Assembly (NCBI RefSeq): GCF_025751495.1 | Contig: NZ_JAOWKZ010000002.1 | Location: 781,001-845,000 of the forward strand | Reading direction: 5' to 3' | DNA from: Albidovulum litorale | Lineage (GTDB): Bacteria > Pseudomonadota > Alphaproteobacteria > Rhodobacterales > Rhodobacteraceae | Length of the DNA stretch: 64,000 nt | Shown: in pieces, positions 1 through 9,670 of the stretch | Numbering within the stretch: position 1 is the first letter of the stretch | Layout of the letters: the number at the start of each line of letters is the position of its first letter | Notes under the pieces: generated by a model | Database searches by the model: none | What the model saw: only the letters and a program-made list of their open reading frames with translations | Told to the model about the DNA's origin: nothing | Program-made: the position numbers and the translations under genes

Positions 1-856
1 CACCGTCGATCGCGTCCATCGCGGTCCCGCCCGCCAGGGCCACGGCGATATCGGCCGCCGCTTTGCCCAACTGGCGTGAGTCTTTCCAGACCGAGACGGT
101 CTGGGTGCCGCGCGCCACGCGGTTCAGCGCGGCAAGGTCACCGTCCTGCCCGCCGACCGGAATGTTCAGGCCCTGCGCCGAAAGCGCGGCAATCACGCCA
201 CCGGCCATGCCGTCGTTTTCGGACAGAACCGCATCAACCTCGTTATTGGCCGCCGTCAGGATCTGCTCCATGTTCTTCTGGGCATTGTCCGGCTTCCAGC
301 CATCGGTGAAGCTTTCGCCGACGATCTTGATCGTCCCGGCCTCAACATCGGCGCCGATCACTTCCATCATGCCTTCCAGCAGGAAGAGCGCATTCGGGTC
401 GCCCTTGTCACCCTTGATGATGGCGTAGTTGCCTTCGGGCTGCGCGGCTTTCACGGTCTCGGCGATGATCCGGCCAACGCCCTTGTTGTCGAAGGTCAGG
501 TAGAAGGCGCGGTCATCTTCGATGAGGCGGTCATAACCCAATACTGGGATGCCTTCGGCAGCGGCCTTGTCGATGGCGGGGCCGATCGCGTCCTTGTCGA
601 CCGCCAGGATTACCAGCGTCTCGGCACCCTGGGCGATCAGCGCCTCGATATCGGTCAGCTGCTTGGCGGCGGAGTTCTGTGCGTCGGATGAGATATAGGT
701 GGCACCGGCAGCTTCCAAAGCGGCCTTCATCGCCGCTTCGTCGGTCTTCCAGCGCTCTTCCTGAAAGTTGGACCAGCTCACGCCCACGGTCTGGGCCCAG
801 GCGGATGTGGCGAAACCGGCCGTCAGGGCGACGGCCGCGAGAATGGCTTTATGCAT
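1..856 (-). CDS. xylF: Sugar ABC transporter periplasmic binding protein, xylose type (partial)
   Basis: This is the periplasmic ligand-binding component of a sugar ABC importer. The start is the ATG at 854-856, with a strong GGGAGG ribosome site about 6 bases upstream. A signal peptide ([21 protein letters not shown]) comes first, followed by a periplasmic-binding type 1 fold. Recognisable segments are [17 protein letters not shown] near the mature N-terminus, [37 protein letters not shown] and [11 protein letters not shown]. The pattern, especially the 'GYDRLI' binding loop, fits the D-xylose binding protein XylF better than ribose or galactose binders. About 285 residues are visible; the C-terminus and the permease/ATPase genes lie beyond the left edge. 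The divergent ROK regulator next door supports a pentose system. The exact sugar is inferred. Confidence 0.85.
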   Translation of the reverse strand, partial: MHKAILAAVALTAGFATSAWAQTVGVSWSNFQEERWKTDEAAMKAALEAAGATYISSDAQNSAAKQLTDIEALIAQGAETLVILAVDKDAIGPAIDKAAAEGIPVLGYDRLIEDDRAFYLTFDNKGVGRIIAETVKAAQPEGNYAIIKGDKGDPNALFLLEGMMEVIGADVEAGTIKIVGESFTDGWKPDNAQKNMEQILTAANNEVDAVLSENDGMAGGVIAALSAQGLNIPVGGQDGDLAALNRVARGTQTVSVWKDSRQLGKAAADIAVALAGGTAMDAIDG

Positions 857-1064
857 ATGTTCCTCCCGTTGACGGGCCAAGACGCCCGGATCGGCGGATT
901 CGCCGAACTTTCTCTAGGCTGCCGATAATAAATTCACTTGTCAAATTAAAAACGCTAGATCAAACTGCGGTACGGAGGAAAATTTGCTCAACACGTGCCC
1001 GTAGCGGCGTCAGACGGCCAAATATGGCGAGTATTGAGTAGATTTTAGTTAAGCGAGCTAATTA
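857..1064. promoter_or_regulatory. Divergent xylF / ROK regulator control region
   Basis: This AT-rich stretch of about 200 bases separates the two divergent genes and must hold both promoters. An imperfect inverted repeat, TTAGTT-5 nt-AGCTAA (1045-1061), lies immediately before the regulator start and is a candidate ROK-protein operator (autoregulation). Two further AT-rich tracts (925-960) face xylF. No experimental site is implied; the operator assignment is inference from position and symmetry. Confidence 0.4.
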
Positions 1065-2348
1065 ATGGCGGAACAAGACACGCGAAATGGTCAGCGCATG
1101 GGCCCGGACACGCATGGCTGCGGTCCGCTGATTCCGGCCCTGTCTGAAACTGCCCGTCCGCTTCGCCAGCAGATCTTTGAGCGGGTCCGGGCGGCTGGCT
1201 TCATTCCGCGCGTTCAGGTCGCCAAGGAACTGGCAATCAGCCCGGCGACAGTGACCACGCTGACCTCGGAACTGATCGAGATGGGACTGGTCGAGGAAAT
1301 AGCCACACCCCGCGACGGGGAATCCGGCCGGGGCCGTCCGGCCGTGGCGCTGGGCGTGCGGCCTGACGCGCATCTGGTTGCCGGTATCAAGCTGTCGGAC
1401 CGCGAAAACACCGCCGTAATCGTCGATTTTGCAGGAAATCTCGTTGCCGATCTCGCGATGCCGCATCAGCCGGGCGCGATGGAGTTGACGGATCTCGTAT
1501 CCCTGACCGCAGATCTTGTTGATCAGGTCTGCGACAAGGCCGGCATCAACAAGATTACGCTCAGCGCCATCGGTCTTGGCGTTCCCGGCTTCGTCGATGC
1601 GGCGGCAGGCATCGTGCATTGGTCGCCGATCCTCGCCGGACGGCATGTCCCGCTCGCGCAGGCCCTTTCCGCCCGCCTCGGCCTGCCGGTCCATATCGAC
1701 AACGATGCCAATCTGGTGACTCTGGCCGAACTGTGGTTCGGCGCCGGACGACGCCTTTCAGATTTCGCCGTCGTCACCATCGAACACGGCGTCGGCATGG
1801 GATTTGTCCTGAACCACCGTATCTACCGCGGCGCGCAGGGATTGGGGATGGAACTGGGCCACACCAAGGTGCAACTCGATGGCGCGCTCTGCCGTTGCGG
1901 CCAGCGTGGATGTCTTGAGGCCTATGTCGCCGATTACGCATTGGCCCGCGAAGCGACGACCGCGCTCAACTGGACGAACCGCGAAAACCGGTCGCTCAAT
2001 ATCCTGCTTGAAAGCCTTTACGACCATGCGAAGGCGGGCAATCAGGCGGCGCGATCAATCTTTCACCGCGCCGGGCGATTCTTGGCGCTGGGCCTTGCAA
2101 ATGTCGTGAACCTGTTCGATCCGGAGCTCATCATCCTGTCGGGTGAGCGGATGCGATACGATTATCTTTACGCAAACGAGACGCTCGCCGAAATCAAGGC
2201 GCTGGCCCTGAATACCGGTCGTCCGGCGCCGAAGATCGAGATCCACGCCTGGGGTGACTTGCTCTGGGCACATGGCGCGGCGGCACTCGCTTTGTCCGCT
2301 GTGACCGAAGGATTGCTGGCCCCGGCACGTGAGATTGCCGCTCAATGA
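1065..2348 (+). CDS. ROK family transcriptional regulator (XylR-like)
   Basis: A 427-residue sugar-responsive repressor. The N-terminal winged HTH covers about residues 25-85 (QQIFERVRAAGF, then ELAISPATVTTLTSELIEMG). The ROK sugar-kinase-like domain follows, with IGLGVPGFVDAAAGIVHWSP, HIDNDANLVTLAELWFGAG and the zinc-binding ROK signature CRCGQRGCLEAY. ROK regulators of this size usually bind a monosaccharide and repress sugar uptake genes, and divergence from xylF suggests pentose control. The start at 1065 has only a weak ribosome site, so Met12 is an alternative. The stop overlaps the next gene by 4 bases (ATGA). Confidence 0.9.
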   Translation: MAEQDTRNGQRMGPDTHGCGPLIPALSETARPLRQQIFERVRAAGFIPRVQVAKELAISPATVTTLTSELIEMGLVEEIATPRDGESGRGRPAVALGVRPDAHLVAGIKLSDRENTAVIVDFAGNLVADLAMPHQPGAMELTDLVSLTADLVDQVCDKAGINKITLSAIGLGVPGFVDAAAGIVHWSPILAGRHVPLAQALSARLGLPVHIDNDANLVTLAELWFGAGRRLSDFAVVTIEHGVGMGFVLNHRIYRGAQGLGMELGHTKVQLDGALCRCGQRGCLEAYVADYALAREATTALNWTNRENRSLNILLESLYDHAKAGNQAARSIFHRAGRFLALGLANVVNLFDPELIILSGERMRYDYLYANETLAEIKALALNTGRPAPKIEIHAWGDLLWAHGAAALALSAVTEGLLAPAREIAAQ

Positions 2349-3865
2349 GAATATTCATTCCAGCGCTGTTTTCTGCAATTCCTGCCTGTGCAGAGCCTGT
2401 TTTCATTGATCGCGCGGCGGGCTTACCGGTGCAGCACATCTACGATGGCGGCTGGGAACATTTCGTCGGTGGCGGCGTTGCCGTTCTGGATTGCAACGGG
2501 GATGCGCGGCCTGATCTGTTTGCTGCTGGAGGCGAAAATCAGGCGCGGCTATTCGTCAACACAACCACAGCCCCCCACGCGCCAATCAGCTTTGTAGAAG
2601 GGAACATACCCAAAATTCTTGGTGCAACCGGTGCTTACCCACTCGATATCGACGGCGACGGTATGCTTGATCTGGCCGTGCTGAGGGTCGGCTCCGACAT
2701 GCTGCTCCGCGGCGGTCCAGACTGCAGCTTCAAAGATCATTCTGCCGACTGGGGTTTTTATCCACGCGATGCATGGACGACGGCCTTTACAGCGACGTGG
2801 GAGAAAGATCAAAACCTGCCCACGCTTGCCTTTGGCCACTATGTCGACCGCGCCAATCCGGATGGGCCGTTCGAGGCTTGCGATACATCAGATCTGTATC
2901 GCCCGGATGATGACGGCTACGGCGTGCCCGAAGTGATCGCTCCCGGTTATTGTGCGCTTTCAATGCTGATCTCTGACTGGCAACGCAACGGCGAGCCGGA
3001 ACTCCGTATCTCTAACGACCGCCATTATTACGTTCGCGGCGGCTATGAGCAGATGTTCCGGCTGAATCCTCTGGACGAACGGACCGCAGATTGGCCGCAT
3101 ATTTCCTTGTGGGGCATGGGAATCGCCAGTCAGGACATCACCGGAGACGGTTTGCCCGAGGTCATGATGACCTCGATGGGAGATCAACTCCTGCAAATCA
3201 ACACGGGCACCGGGTTTGAAAACGCACCCTATGAGATCGGTACCTACGCCCATGTTCCCTTCCTCGGTGACGATGGCCGTCCCTCTACCGGCTGGCACGC
3301 GGAGTTTGGCGATATCAACAACGATGCACGGATGGACCTTTTCATTGCCAAGGGTAATGTCGACCAGATGCCGTCAAACGCAATCCACGATCCCAACAAC
3401 CTGCTGATACAGGGGCCAGACGGAAAGTTCATCGAGAAAGCAGAAACGGCCGGAATTGCCACGACCGAACGATCACGCGGCGCGGCGCTTAGTGACCTCG
3501 ATGGCGACGGGCGCCTTGATGTCGTCGTCATTAACCGCAGGGCACCCATGGAGATTTGGCAGAATGAAACGCCAAATATCGGCCATTGGGCCGGAATAGA
3601 GCCTACGGCAGACGTAAACACACGAGCCGTGGGCGCGTGGGTTGAGCTGCATTCCGGCGACAGGACGCAAACGCGTGAAATCACGGTTGGCGGCGGACAT
3701 GCTGGCGGGCAGGCGGGGCCGGTTCATTTCGGATTGGGTGCCGAATCAAAGGTAGAAGTACGCGTGATCTGGCCCGACGGTACCGTTTCGGGTTGGACGC
3801 CCGTGCCGATTGACCGGGTAACCCGCGTGTCACCGGACGGGACCGCATTGAAGCTGGGCCTCTAG
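2345..3865 (+). CDS. Secreted FG-GAP/VCBS repeat protein with ASPIC/UnbV C-terminus (CRTAC1-like)
   Basis: A 506-residue exported protein with a short signal peptide (MRIFIPALFSAIPACA). It carries at least five calcium-binding FG-GAP type motifs: LDCNGDARPDLF, LDIDGDGMLDLAVL, DITGDGLPEVMM, DINNDARMDLFIA and LDGDGRLDVVVI. These predict a seven-bladed beta-propeller. The last ~90 residues (VGAWVELHSGD through VRVIWPDGTVS) match the ASPIC/UnbV domain found at the end of CRTAC1-family proteins. Function is unknown; it is probably periplasmic or extracellular. It starts 4 bases inside the end of the ROK gene, and its 3' end overlaps the convergent peroxidase gene by 4 bases. Confidence 0.85.
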   Translation: MRIFIPALFSAIPACAEPVFIDRAAGLPVQHIYDGGWEHFVGGGVAVLDCNGDARPDLFAAGGENQARLFVNTTTAPHAPISFVEGNIPKILGATGAYPLDIDGDGMLDLAVLRVGSDMLLRGGPDCSFKDHSADWGFYPRDAWTTAFTATWEKDQNLPTLAFGHYVDRANPDGPFEACDTSDLYRPDDDGYGVPEVIAPGYCALSMLISDWQRNGEPELRISNDRHYYVRGGYEQMFRLNPLDERTADWPHISLWGMGIASQDITGDGLPEVMMTSMGDQLLQINTGTGFENAPYEIGTYAHVPFLGDDGRPSTGWHAEFGDINNDARMDLFIAKGNVDQMPSNAIHDPNNLLIQGPDGKFIEKAETAGIATTERSRGAALSDLDGDGRLDVVVINRRAPMEIWQNETPNIGHWAGIEPTADVNTRAVGAWVELHSGDRTQTREITVGGGHAGGQAGPVHFGLGAESKVEVRVIWPDGTVSGWTPVPIDRVTRVSPDGTALKLGL

Positions 3866-5172
3866 CGATCGACCGGCAAACCGCTCGGCACCGTGTCCGG
3901 CACGCCAAGCCGCCCCGCAATCGCGCCATTATCAGTAAGTGCGTCAAGGAAGGCGACAAGGGCGTCTATATCCGCGTCCGATAGCCTTTGACCTTGCCGG
4001 GCAGCAGCCTCAATCGCCGCAGCCTCATTGGCGTTATCAAGTATGACCCAATCCGGCTTAGTTCTGTCAAGAACCGGCAAGACCGCCTGATCACGGGTAT
4101 AGTTGCTCAACCCGGCGGCTGGATCGGAATGGTGGGCAAGGAACGCGCGGATATCGGACCAGGCCCCGGCATGACCCCATGGCCCGGTGCGCATCACATT
4201 CCTCAGCGACGGGGTACGGAACGCATAGGCATCTTCTTTGCGGTTCGTCACCCTCATCCGGCCAATATCCCTGGAATGGTTTTCGAACCGTTCGGCCTTG
4301 CCGGGGCCAATCTGCGGCTCTCCCATCGCATGAAAACCTTGATCCGTTTGGAACGGGCCCGAATGACAGAGCGCACAGCCGGCATCGCCATAAAACAGCA
4401 TCATGCCTTCGACGGACTCAGGCGAAAGCGCCTCCCCGCCCCTAAGCATCTGATCGAAGGCTGAATTGTCTGCCCGCCATTCAAATTCGATAAACGCCGC
4501 AATGGCGTTCGAGATATCCGTGAAGGCGATGCGCCTACCTGCCGCAATCTCCGGGTAGGTGTCACTGAACATCTCCCTGTAGACCGGGATAGCCTCGACC
4601 CGCTTTGTAATGATGTCCCAGGCTCCACCCGATCCCGTGATACGCCCGCTGCGCACCGCCTTGGCGACGTCATTTTCCTGATAATGCCCAGCCATTTCAT
4701 CGGGAGACAGAACCGGGAACATAGTCTGGGCCGAGAGGACAGAGACAAAACCCATCACCATCTCATCCTCGAGCGGCGTCCTAAGGCCCGACGGGTGCGT
4801 CGGGTCGGTTTCGATTCGACCGTCATGGAACAGCACCGTGAACTCCCGCGCACCCAGATTGAACAGGGCGGGCGCATTGCGGGGAATACGCTGTTCAGGC
4901 ATATTTTCCGGATCGGCCCGCCGGTCGGGTCCCAACCCGACCCCACCCTCGCCAAGGCCCAGCGACAGCCCGTCCGAGGTCGCAAAGCGCGGATGGTGAC
5001 AGGTCGCGCAGGAAATATTGCGATTCCCCGACAGGACCGGATCATAGAAAAGTAGATGACCCAGTCGCGCTTCGGCCTCGTTTACCGGCAGGTAGTCGGC
5101 ATCGGTGACTGGTGCGGGCACGTCTGCCAGAACCGGGCTGACAATGACGGCTAGGATCAGGGCAACGCGCAT
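3862..5172 (-). CDS. Di-haem cytochrome c peroxidase / MauG family protein
   Basis: A 436-residue periplasmic protein with a signal peptide (MRVALILAVIVSPVLA) and two c-type haem-binding motifs, CATCH (near residue 56) and CALCH (near residue 267). This is the architecture of bacterial cytochrome c peroxidases and MauG-like enzymes. Other family-like blocks are LLFYDPVLSGNRNISC, RNAPALFNLG, LFHDGRIE and AFRTPSLRNVMRTGPWGHAG. The family reduces hydrogen peroxide with electrons from small cytochromes, or oxidatively modifies partner proteins. The ATG at 5172 is preceded by GGAGGAG. It is convergent with the CRTAC1-like gene, an arrangement hinting at a functional link. The true substrate is unknown. 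Confidence 0.88.
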   Translation of the reverse strand: MRVALILAVIVSPVLADVPAPVTDADYLPVNEAEARLGHLLFYDPVLSGNRNISCATCHHPRFATSDGLSLGLGEGGVGLGPDRRADPENMPEQRIPRNAPALFNLGAREFTVLFHDGRIETDPTHPSGLRTPLEDEMVMGFVSVLSAQTMFPVLSPDEMAGHYQENDVAKAVRSGRITGSGGAWDIITKRVEAIPVYREMFSDTYPEIAAGRRIAFTDISNAIAAFIEFEWRADNSAFDQMLRGGEALSPESVEGMMLFYGDAGCALCHSGPFQTDQGFHAMGEPQIGPGKAERFENHSRDIGRMRVTNRKEDAYAFRTPSLRNVMRTGPWGHAGAWSDIRAFLAHHSDPAAGLSNYTRDQAVLPVLDRTKPDWVILDNANEAAAIEAAARQGQRLSDADIDALVAFLDALTDNGAIAGRLGVPDTVPSGLPVDR

Positions 5173-5297
5173 TTTACTCCTCCGGATGACAAAGCTTTAT
5201 CGTGGCAACCCGCACCTGCCCAGCCAGCATCGAAAGGATCAACCATTGCGGCCCGCCAGGCAACGCGCGAACATGTGATTCAGAAAGTGGAGACGTC

Positions 5298-6137
5298 ATG
5301 CGGCGGATGTTCGACCCGAAATTCCTGGTCAGCCTTGCGCGATCTGTCTGGCACGCAACCGATGACAGGCACCTGAGCCTGATCTCCGCCGGTGTTGCCT
5401 TCTATGCCATGCTCGCGATCTTTCCGGCTATGGCGGCCACAATCGCGATCTGGGGGCTATTCTCCGATCCAACCGTCATGCGGGAATATCTGTTTTCAAT
5501 ACATGAAGTCATTCCGGATGCGGCTTACGAAATCATCGAAACGCAACTGAATGCTTTGCTCGACGCAAATACCGGAACTCTGGGCTGGGCTTCGGCGGTG
5601 TCTTTGATGATTGCGCTTTATTCGGTTCATTCTGGTGTCACAGCTATGATCATGGGTCTAAACGCGATACATGCCAGCCGCCGCCGTGTCGGCCTAGCTA
5701 GACATCTTGGCTCTATTGCGCTGACACTTGTACTGATTGCGCTCTTTCTCTTTGCGCTTGTCGTAGTCGTGATCGTGCCCATCGCGCTGAATTTTGTACC
5801 CTTTGATTTCTTCACCCACTCTGCCCTTCGGATCATGCCATGGGCAGTCATGTTTCTTGTCGTTATGGTGGTGCTTGGTCTGTTTTATCGCTGGGGCCCA
5901 AACATGCCGGCGCGCCATCAATGGATTACACCAGGCGCAGTTCTGGCGGCGTTGCTGTGGGCCGCTGCATCAATGGCGTTCTCTGCTTATCTCGAGAATT
6001 TCGGAACATATAACCGCCTTTATGGCTCCATCGGCGCCGTTGTGGCGCTTATGATGTGGCTCTATTTGTCGGCCTATATAGTTTTGTTAGGTGCTGCGGT
6101 GAATGCCGAACGCGCAAGATTGCTACGCGATCAGTAG
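5298..6137 (+). CDS. YihY/virulence factor BrkB family membrane protein
   Basis: An integral inner-membrane protein of 279 residues. Family features include HLSLISAGVAFYAMLAIFPA near the N-terminus, about six hydrophobic segments, FYRWGPNMPARHQWITPGA, and the conserved YGSIGAVVALMMWLYLSAYI near the C-terminus. The ATG at 5298 has a GTGGAG ribosome site, whereas the in-frame ATG at 5202 has none and adds an unconserved extension. Some family members were once called ribonuclease BN; that role is not supported, and the transport or envelope role remains unknown. The gene ends 7 bases inside the convergent tamB end. Confidence 0.88.
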   Translation: MRRMFDPKFLVSLARSVWHATDDRHLSLISAGVAFYAMLAIFPAMAATIAIWGLFSDPTVMREYLFSIHEVIPDAAYEIIETQLNALLDANTGTLGWASAVSLMIALYSVHSGVTAMIMGLNAIHASRRRVGLARHLGSIALTLVLIALFLFALVVVVIVPIALNFVPFDFFTHSALRIMPWAVMFLVVMVVLGLFYRWGPNMPARHQWITPGAVLAALLWAAASMAFSAYLENFGTYNRLYGSIGAVVALMMWLYLSAYIVLLGAAVNAERARLLRDQ

Positions 6138-9100
6138 TCCTTTTCGTAGAAAAGCCCGATCCCGGTTCCTCCATCGGATTCAAGCGTGCCGCGCAGGGTC
6201 ACGCCTGGTCGCACATCGAGATTGAGGTTTAGTTCAGTCTTGCCCTCGCCGCCGACAGTGACGTCCGTATAGACCTTTTCCGAAACATACTTGCCCGCCC
6301 GCAAGGCCGCCGTCCCATCGGCATCTGTCGTCACATCCAGATCGTCGAGACCAAACGAGCCTCTGAGCTTTGACACGACGCCTTCCCCACCCTTGCCGGC
6401 AAGCGTCGCGATTGCCGACGCAAGTTGAGCGGCCTGAAACGGCGACAGGTTGGTCAAGCTGCGACCGAAAAGGAGATGCGCGACGACTTCTTCTTCGGGC
6501 AGCTCCGGTGCGGAGACGAAATGAATTTCCGGTTGCGAGGCCTCACCTTCGATCACGATCGTCGCCGTTATGCCCTCACTCTTGGTTGAGGCGGCGAAGC
6601 GGATATAGGGGGTCAGTTCACCCTGAAGCTGGACGAGACCCTCATCTATGGTGAAACGCTTTCCGAGGATATCGAGCCGTCCGCGCACGAGGTTGAACTG
6701 ACCCGCCGGAATGATGTCCGCCGTGGTTCCGCCAAGGCTGAGATTGCCGTCCATTTCGGCATCAAGGCCCCGCCCGCGTACGAAAATCCGACCCGGGGCA
6801 GAGATCGTCAGGTTGATCCCATATACCGGACCCCGATCGCGTTTCGTTTTACCGTCTCCGTCGATCCCGGCGCGCTGGCGAGTGACCCGCACGGCAGAGG
6901 GTTCATTGACATGGGCGATGCCTTGGATCGCCGTGGTTGTTCCAAGGCCGGTAGAAGGCACCCTGATTTCCGTCCGACCGAGAGTTACCGCGCCGACAAT
7001 ATCCGCGCCACTCCGGAACGGCCCTCGGATGGCGACATTGCCATCAACCGTGGTCTCATAGAGGTCGGGGTCCCGCAGGCTGACACCGGAAAGGCGGATC
7101 GCCAGATCGCCGTTGAAGGGCGTGGTCAATGCGACGGGTCCTGACAACTCCACCCGACCGCCGCCGCGTACCGTTGCGGCACCGGCGAGGCTTGCACTTG
7201 AATTGGCAAGATCGGCGTTCAGGTCGAGGTTTTCGAACTCGATACCAAAGGTCGGTGCGACAAGGCGTCCGCCCGAGATACCCACCCGGCCGGACAGCGA
7301 CGACAGCCGGGGTGGACCATCAAGACGCAGGTCGAAAGCAATCGGCCCGGTGATATTGCGCGGTGCGAGGAAGGGGTTGAGTATCGCCGATTGTGCGCCG
7401 CCGCTGATCGCCAGGTCACCTGATGCAAAATCGCCAGCTATCGTTCCGTTGATCTGGGCCGAGGTCGCACCCGGTCCGGTCGCGTCGATGTCAATATCAT
7501 AACCCGAGGTGGTTTCAGTAACCCGCCCACCTGTGGTCAACGGGCCGGGAAAGCCCGCTGCGATCAGAGCCATATCATTGAGCCGCGCCGACACATCGAC
7601 ATGACGTTCTTCGTCCTCGATCAGCCCCTCGGCATCCAGTGAAAGCTGAGGATTGGAAAGGCGGAAGATATCAAGCCGAACCTTCCCGCGTTCTTCGTCG
7701 GCGACGAGGCTCAGTTCAGATTTACCGCGAAGCAGCTTGTCGACTATCTCCTGCCCGATACCAAGTTCTGCGCCAGTACCCTCCAGCGTGATATGCCTAA
7801 GATCGCCGGTCTGGTTTAGCGTAGCCGTGGCCGCCAACGCACCGCGGTAGTTGGGACCAAGGACGCTCAGATCGGTGAAATCCAGCGTTGCCTTCAGATC
7901 GCTTCCGCCCGTGCGGAGCCAGCCTGAAGCTTCGGCCGTGAGCGTCGTGGCCCTGATATCGAGACGCCGGATTTCGGTGCCCTCTGTATCGCGCCGGACA
8001 GAGGCTGTGACCCGCGCCAGCCCAGCCAGAAGCCGGTCAAGTTCCGCCTGCCCGGCGCTGAGATCGCGGCCCTCGATACTGCCTTCGAGATCAAGCAGAC
8101 CAGAAAGTATCCCGGCAGAGCCGCTGACATTCAAAGCGGCCGATCCGCCAAGCGGGCGATTTGCGAGGTCGGAAAACCGCCCCATATCCGCGACATCGGC
8201 GGCGAGATCACCGCTGACGGTCATGCCGTCATCCGGGCCGGTGACCGACAATCCGCCCCCGGCACCGTAACCATCCCCCGTGACGTCGAGCACGGGGATA
8301 CGCAGCGGCGTGCCCTTCAGCCAGTGAAAGACCGCCCGGCCGGAAAGGCGGGACCCAAGCGCTTTTGCGATGGCCTGATCAGCCGGACGGACCCCTTCCG
8401 CATCGAAACTGACCGTCCCGCCTGCGCGCGCCGCCACGACCCCGGCCTGCCCGCCGCGCGCGATGCGACCCGATCCATCGAGCTTCAAGGTGTCGATTGC
8501 CAGGTCGTCACGTTTCAGGCCCGAAACGACCCCGGCGAGTTTCCATCCATCGCCCCGCGCCGAGGCATAGCGGAAGGTTAGATCGGCCGTTCTGACCAGG
8601 GTCTTTTCCCCCGGTAGCGGCAACAGAACATGCGACCCGTCCACCAGACCGATCCGCGCCGTCATCGCGGCCCGGATCGGCAGATTGTCGGGCGCGAGGC
8701 TGAGGCTGCCGGTCAGGTCGACACCACGCGAATCCAGCACCAGCCGGGTGAGGTCAAGCTGACCGGAGGGAAGCCGCTGACCCTCCGCATCAAGCGAAAT
8801 GTCGGTACCGAAGAACTCCTGATATTCCGGCAGGAAAAGCGGTGCGATGTCGCCCGAAATGTTGGCGGCAAACCGGTGCTCCATGCGATCGTTTTCGGTT
8901 TCTTCGGACAGAAAGGTAATCCGGCCATTCAGACGTGGAGTGCCGTCAGTGGTCAGGGCGATATCGGTTCTGAAATCGTCGAGGACGCCGGAGCCGTGGA
9001 TCGCCAATTCAATCGACGGCACACCGGGCAGGTTGATCAGATTGGCCGCGATCCCGTCAGCGCCCTCGGCCACCAGAAGGTCGAGCGTCGCCTTGCGCGT

Positions 9101-9670
9101 CGTATTGGAATAGCTGCCGGTCAGTGACACAGTGCCCCTGCGCCCGTCGATCCGCGCCACGGTCAGTTCGGTCGAACCTTCACCGCTTTCCAGCGCGGCC
9201 GTTCCTTTCAGGGAAACCTCGGCCGCCGCGCCGAAGAGCGGTTCACCCATAACCACCCGGTTCACGCGCAACGTGCCGATTGACACCGAGACCGGCAGAT
9301 CGGGCAGGCTGAAGCCCTTGGCCTCGGCCGCCGGGCCCTCCGCCACCGGGCGGCGCGGCAGGTCAATCTCTTCCGCCGTCAGTTCGGCAATCTCGATCCG
9401 GCCGCCCAGGAGCGCGCGCCGGTTCCAGCTAAGCGCACCATCGCGGATAGTCAGCCAGACGCCGTCCTTGTCGGCAATTGTCATCTCGTCGAAGGTGGCC
9501 CGCGACGACAGCGCCCCGGTAAATCCGGTGATCCGCACCGACCGACCGACGCCTGAGAGATTGTCCTCCAAAAGCCCGGTCAGGAAGTCACGATCCTCGT
9601 CCGAGCTGTCCTGAGCAACGGCAAAAATCGGCATCAGGCAAAGAATGACAAGGAGGAGAAGCCGCCGCAT
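6131..9670 (-). CDS. tamB: Translocation and assembly module protein TamB (DUF490)
   Basis: A very long (1179 residues), mostly beta-strand protein with an N-terminal signal anchor (MRRLLLLVILCLMPIFAVAQ). The C-terminal DUF490/TamB domain covers about residues 900-1179 and includes NLTISAPGRIFVRGRGLDAE, GGTTADIIPAGQFNLVRGRL, ELPEEEVVAHLLFGRS and the final LESDGGTGIGLFYEKDY. TamB spans the periplasm from the inner membrane to TamA. It takes part in outer-membrane protein insertion and phospholipid transport between the membranes. It follows tamA with a TGATG overlap, so the two are co-translated. Length and domain order are normal for the family. Confidence 0.93.
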   Translation of the reverse strand: MRRLLLLVILCLMPIFAVAQDSSDEDRDFLTGLLEDNLSGVGRSVRITGFTGALSSRATFDEMTIADKDGVWLTIRDGALSWNRRALLGGRIEIAELTAEEIDLPRRPVAEGPAAEAKGFSLPDLPVSVSIGTLRVNRVVMGEPLFGAAAEVSLKGTAALESGEGSTELTVARIDGRRGTVSLTGSYSNTTRKATLDLLVAEGADGIAANLINLPGVPSIELAIHGSGVLDDFRTDIALTTDGTPRLNGRITFLSEETENDRMEHRFAANISGDIAPLFLPEYQEFFGTDISLDAEGQRLPSGQLDLTRLVLDSRGVDLTGSLSLAPDNLPIRAAMTARIGLVDGSHVLLPLPGEKTLVRTADLTFRYASARGDGWKLAGVVSGLKRDDLAIDTLKLDGSGRIARGGQAGVVAARAGGTVSFDAEGVRPADQAIAKALGSRLSGRAVFHWLKGTPLRIPVLDVTGDGYGAGGGLSVTGPDDGMTVSGDLAADVADMGRFSDLANRPLGGSAALNVSGSAGILSGLLDLEGSIEGRDLSAGQAELDRLLAGLARVTASVRRDTEGTEIRRLDIRATTLTAEASGWLRTGGSDLKATLDFTDLSVLGPNYRGALAATATLNQTGDLRHITLEGTGAELGIGQEIVDKLLRGKSELSLVADEERGKVRLDIFRLSNPQLSLDAEGLIEDEERHVDVSARLNDMALIAAGFPGPLTTGGRVTETTSGYDIDIDATGPGATSAQINGTIAGDFASGDLAISGGAQSAILNPFLAPRNITGPIAFDLRLDGPPRLSSLSGRVGISGGRLVAPTFGIEFENLDLNADLANSSASLAGAATVRGGGRVELSGPVALTTPFNGDLAIRLSGVSLRDPDLYETTVDGNVAIRGPFRSGADIVGAVTLGRTEIRVPSTGLGTTTAIQGIAHVNEPSAVRVTRQRAGIDGDGKTKRDRGPVYGINLTISAPGRIFVRGRGLDAEMDGNLSLGGTTADIIPAGQFNLVRGRLDILGKRFTIDEGLVQLQGELTPYIRFAASTKSEGITATIVIEGEASQPEIHFVSAPELPEEEVVAHLLFGRSLTNLSPFQAAQLASAIATLAGKGGEGVVSKLRGSFGLDDLDVTTDADGTAALRAGKYVSEKVYTDVTVGGEGKTELNLNLDVRPGVTLRGTLESDGGTGIGLFYEKDY

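Noticed and set aside
6370..6654. Plus-strand small ORFs inside tamB
   Set aside because: Antisense to a continuous 1179-residue reading frame with conserved C-terminal domain.
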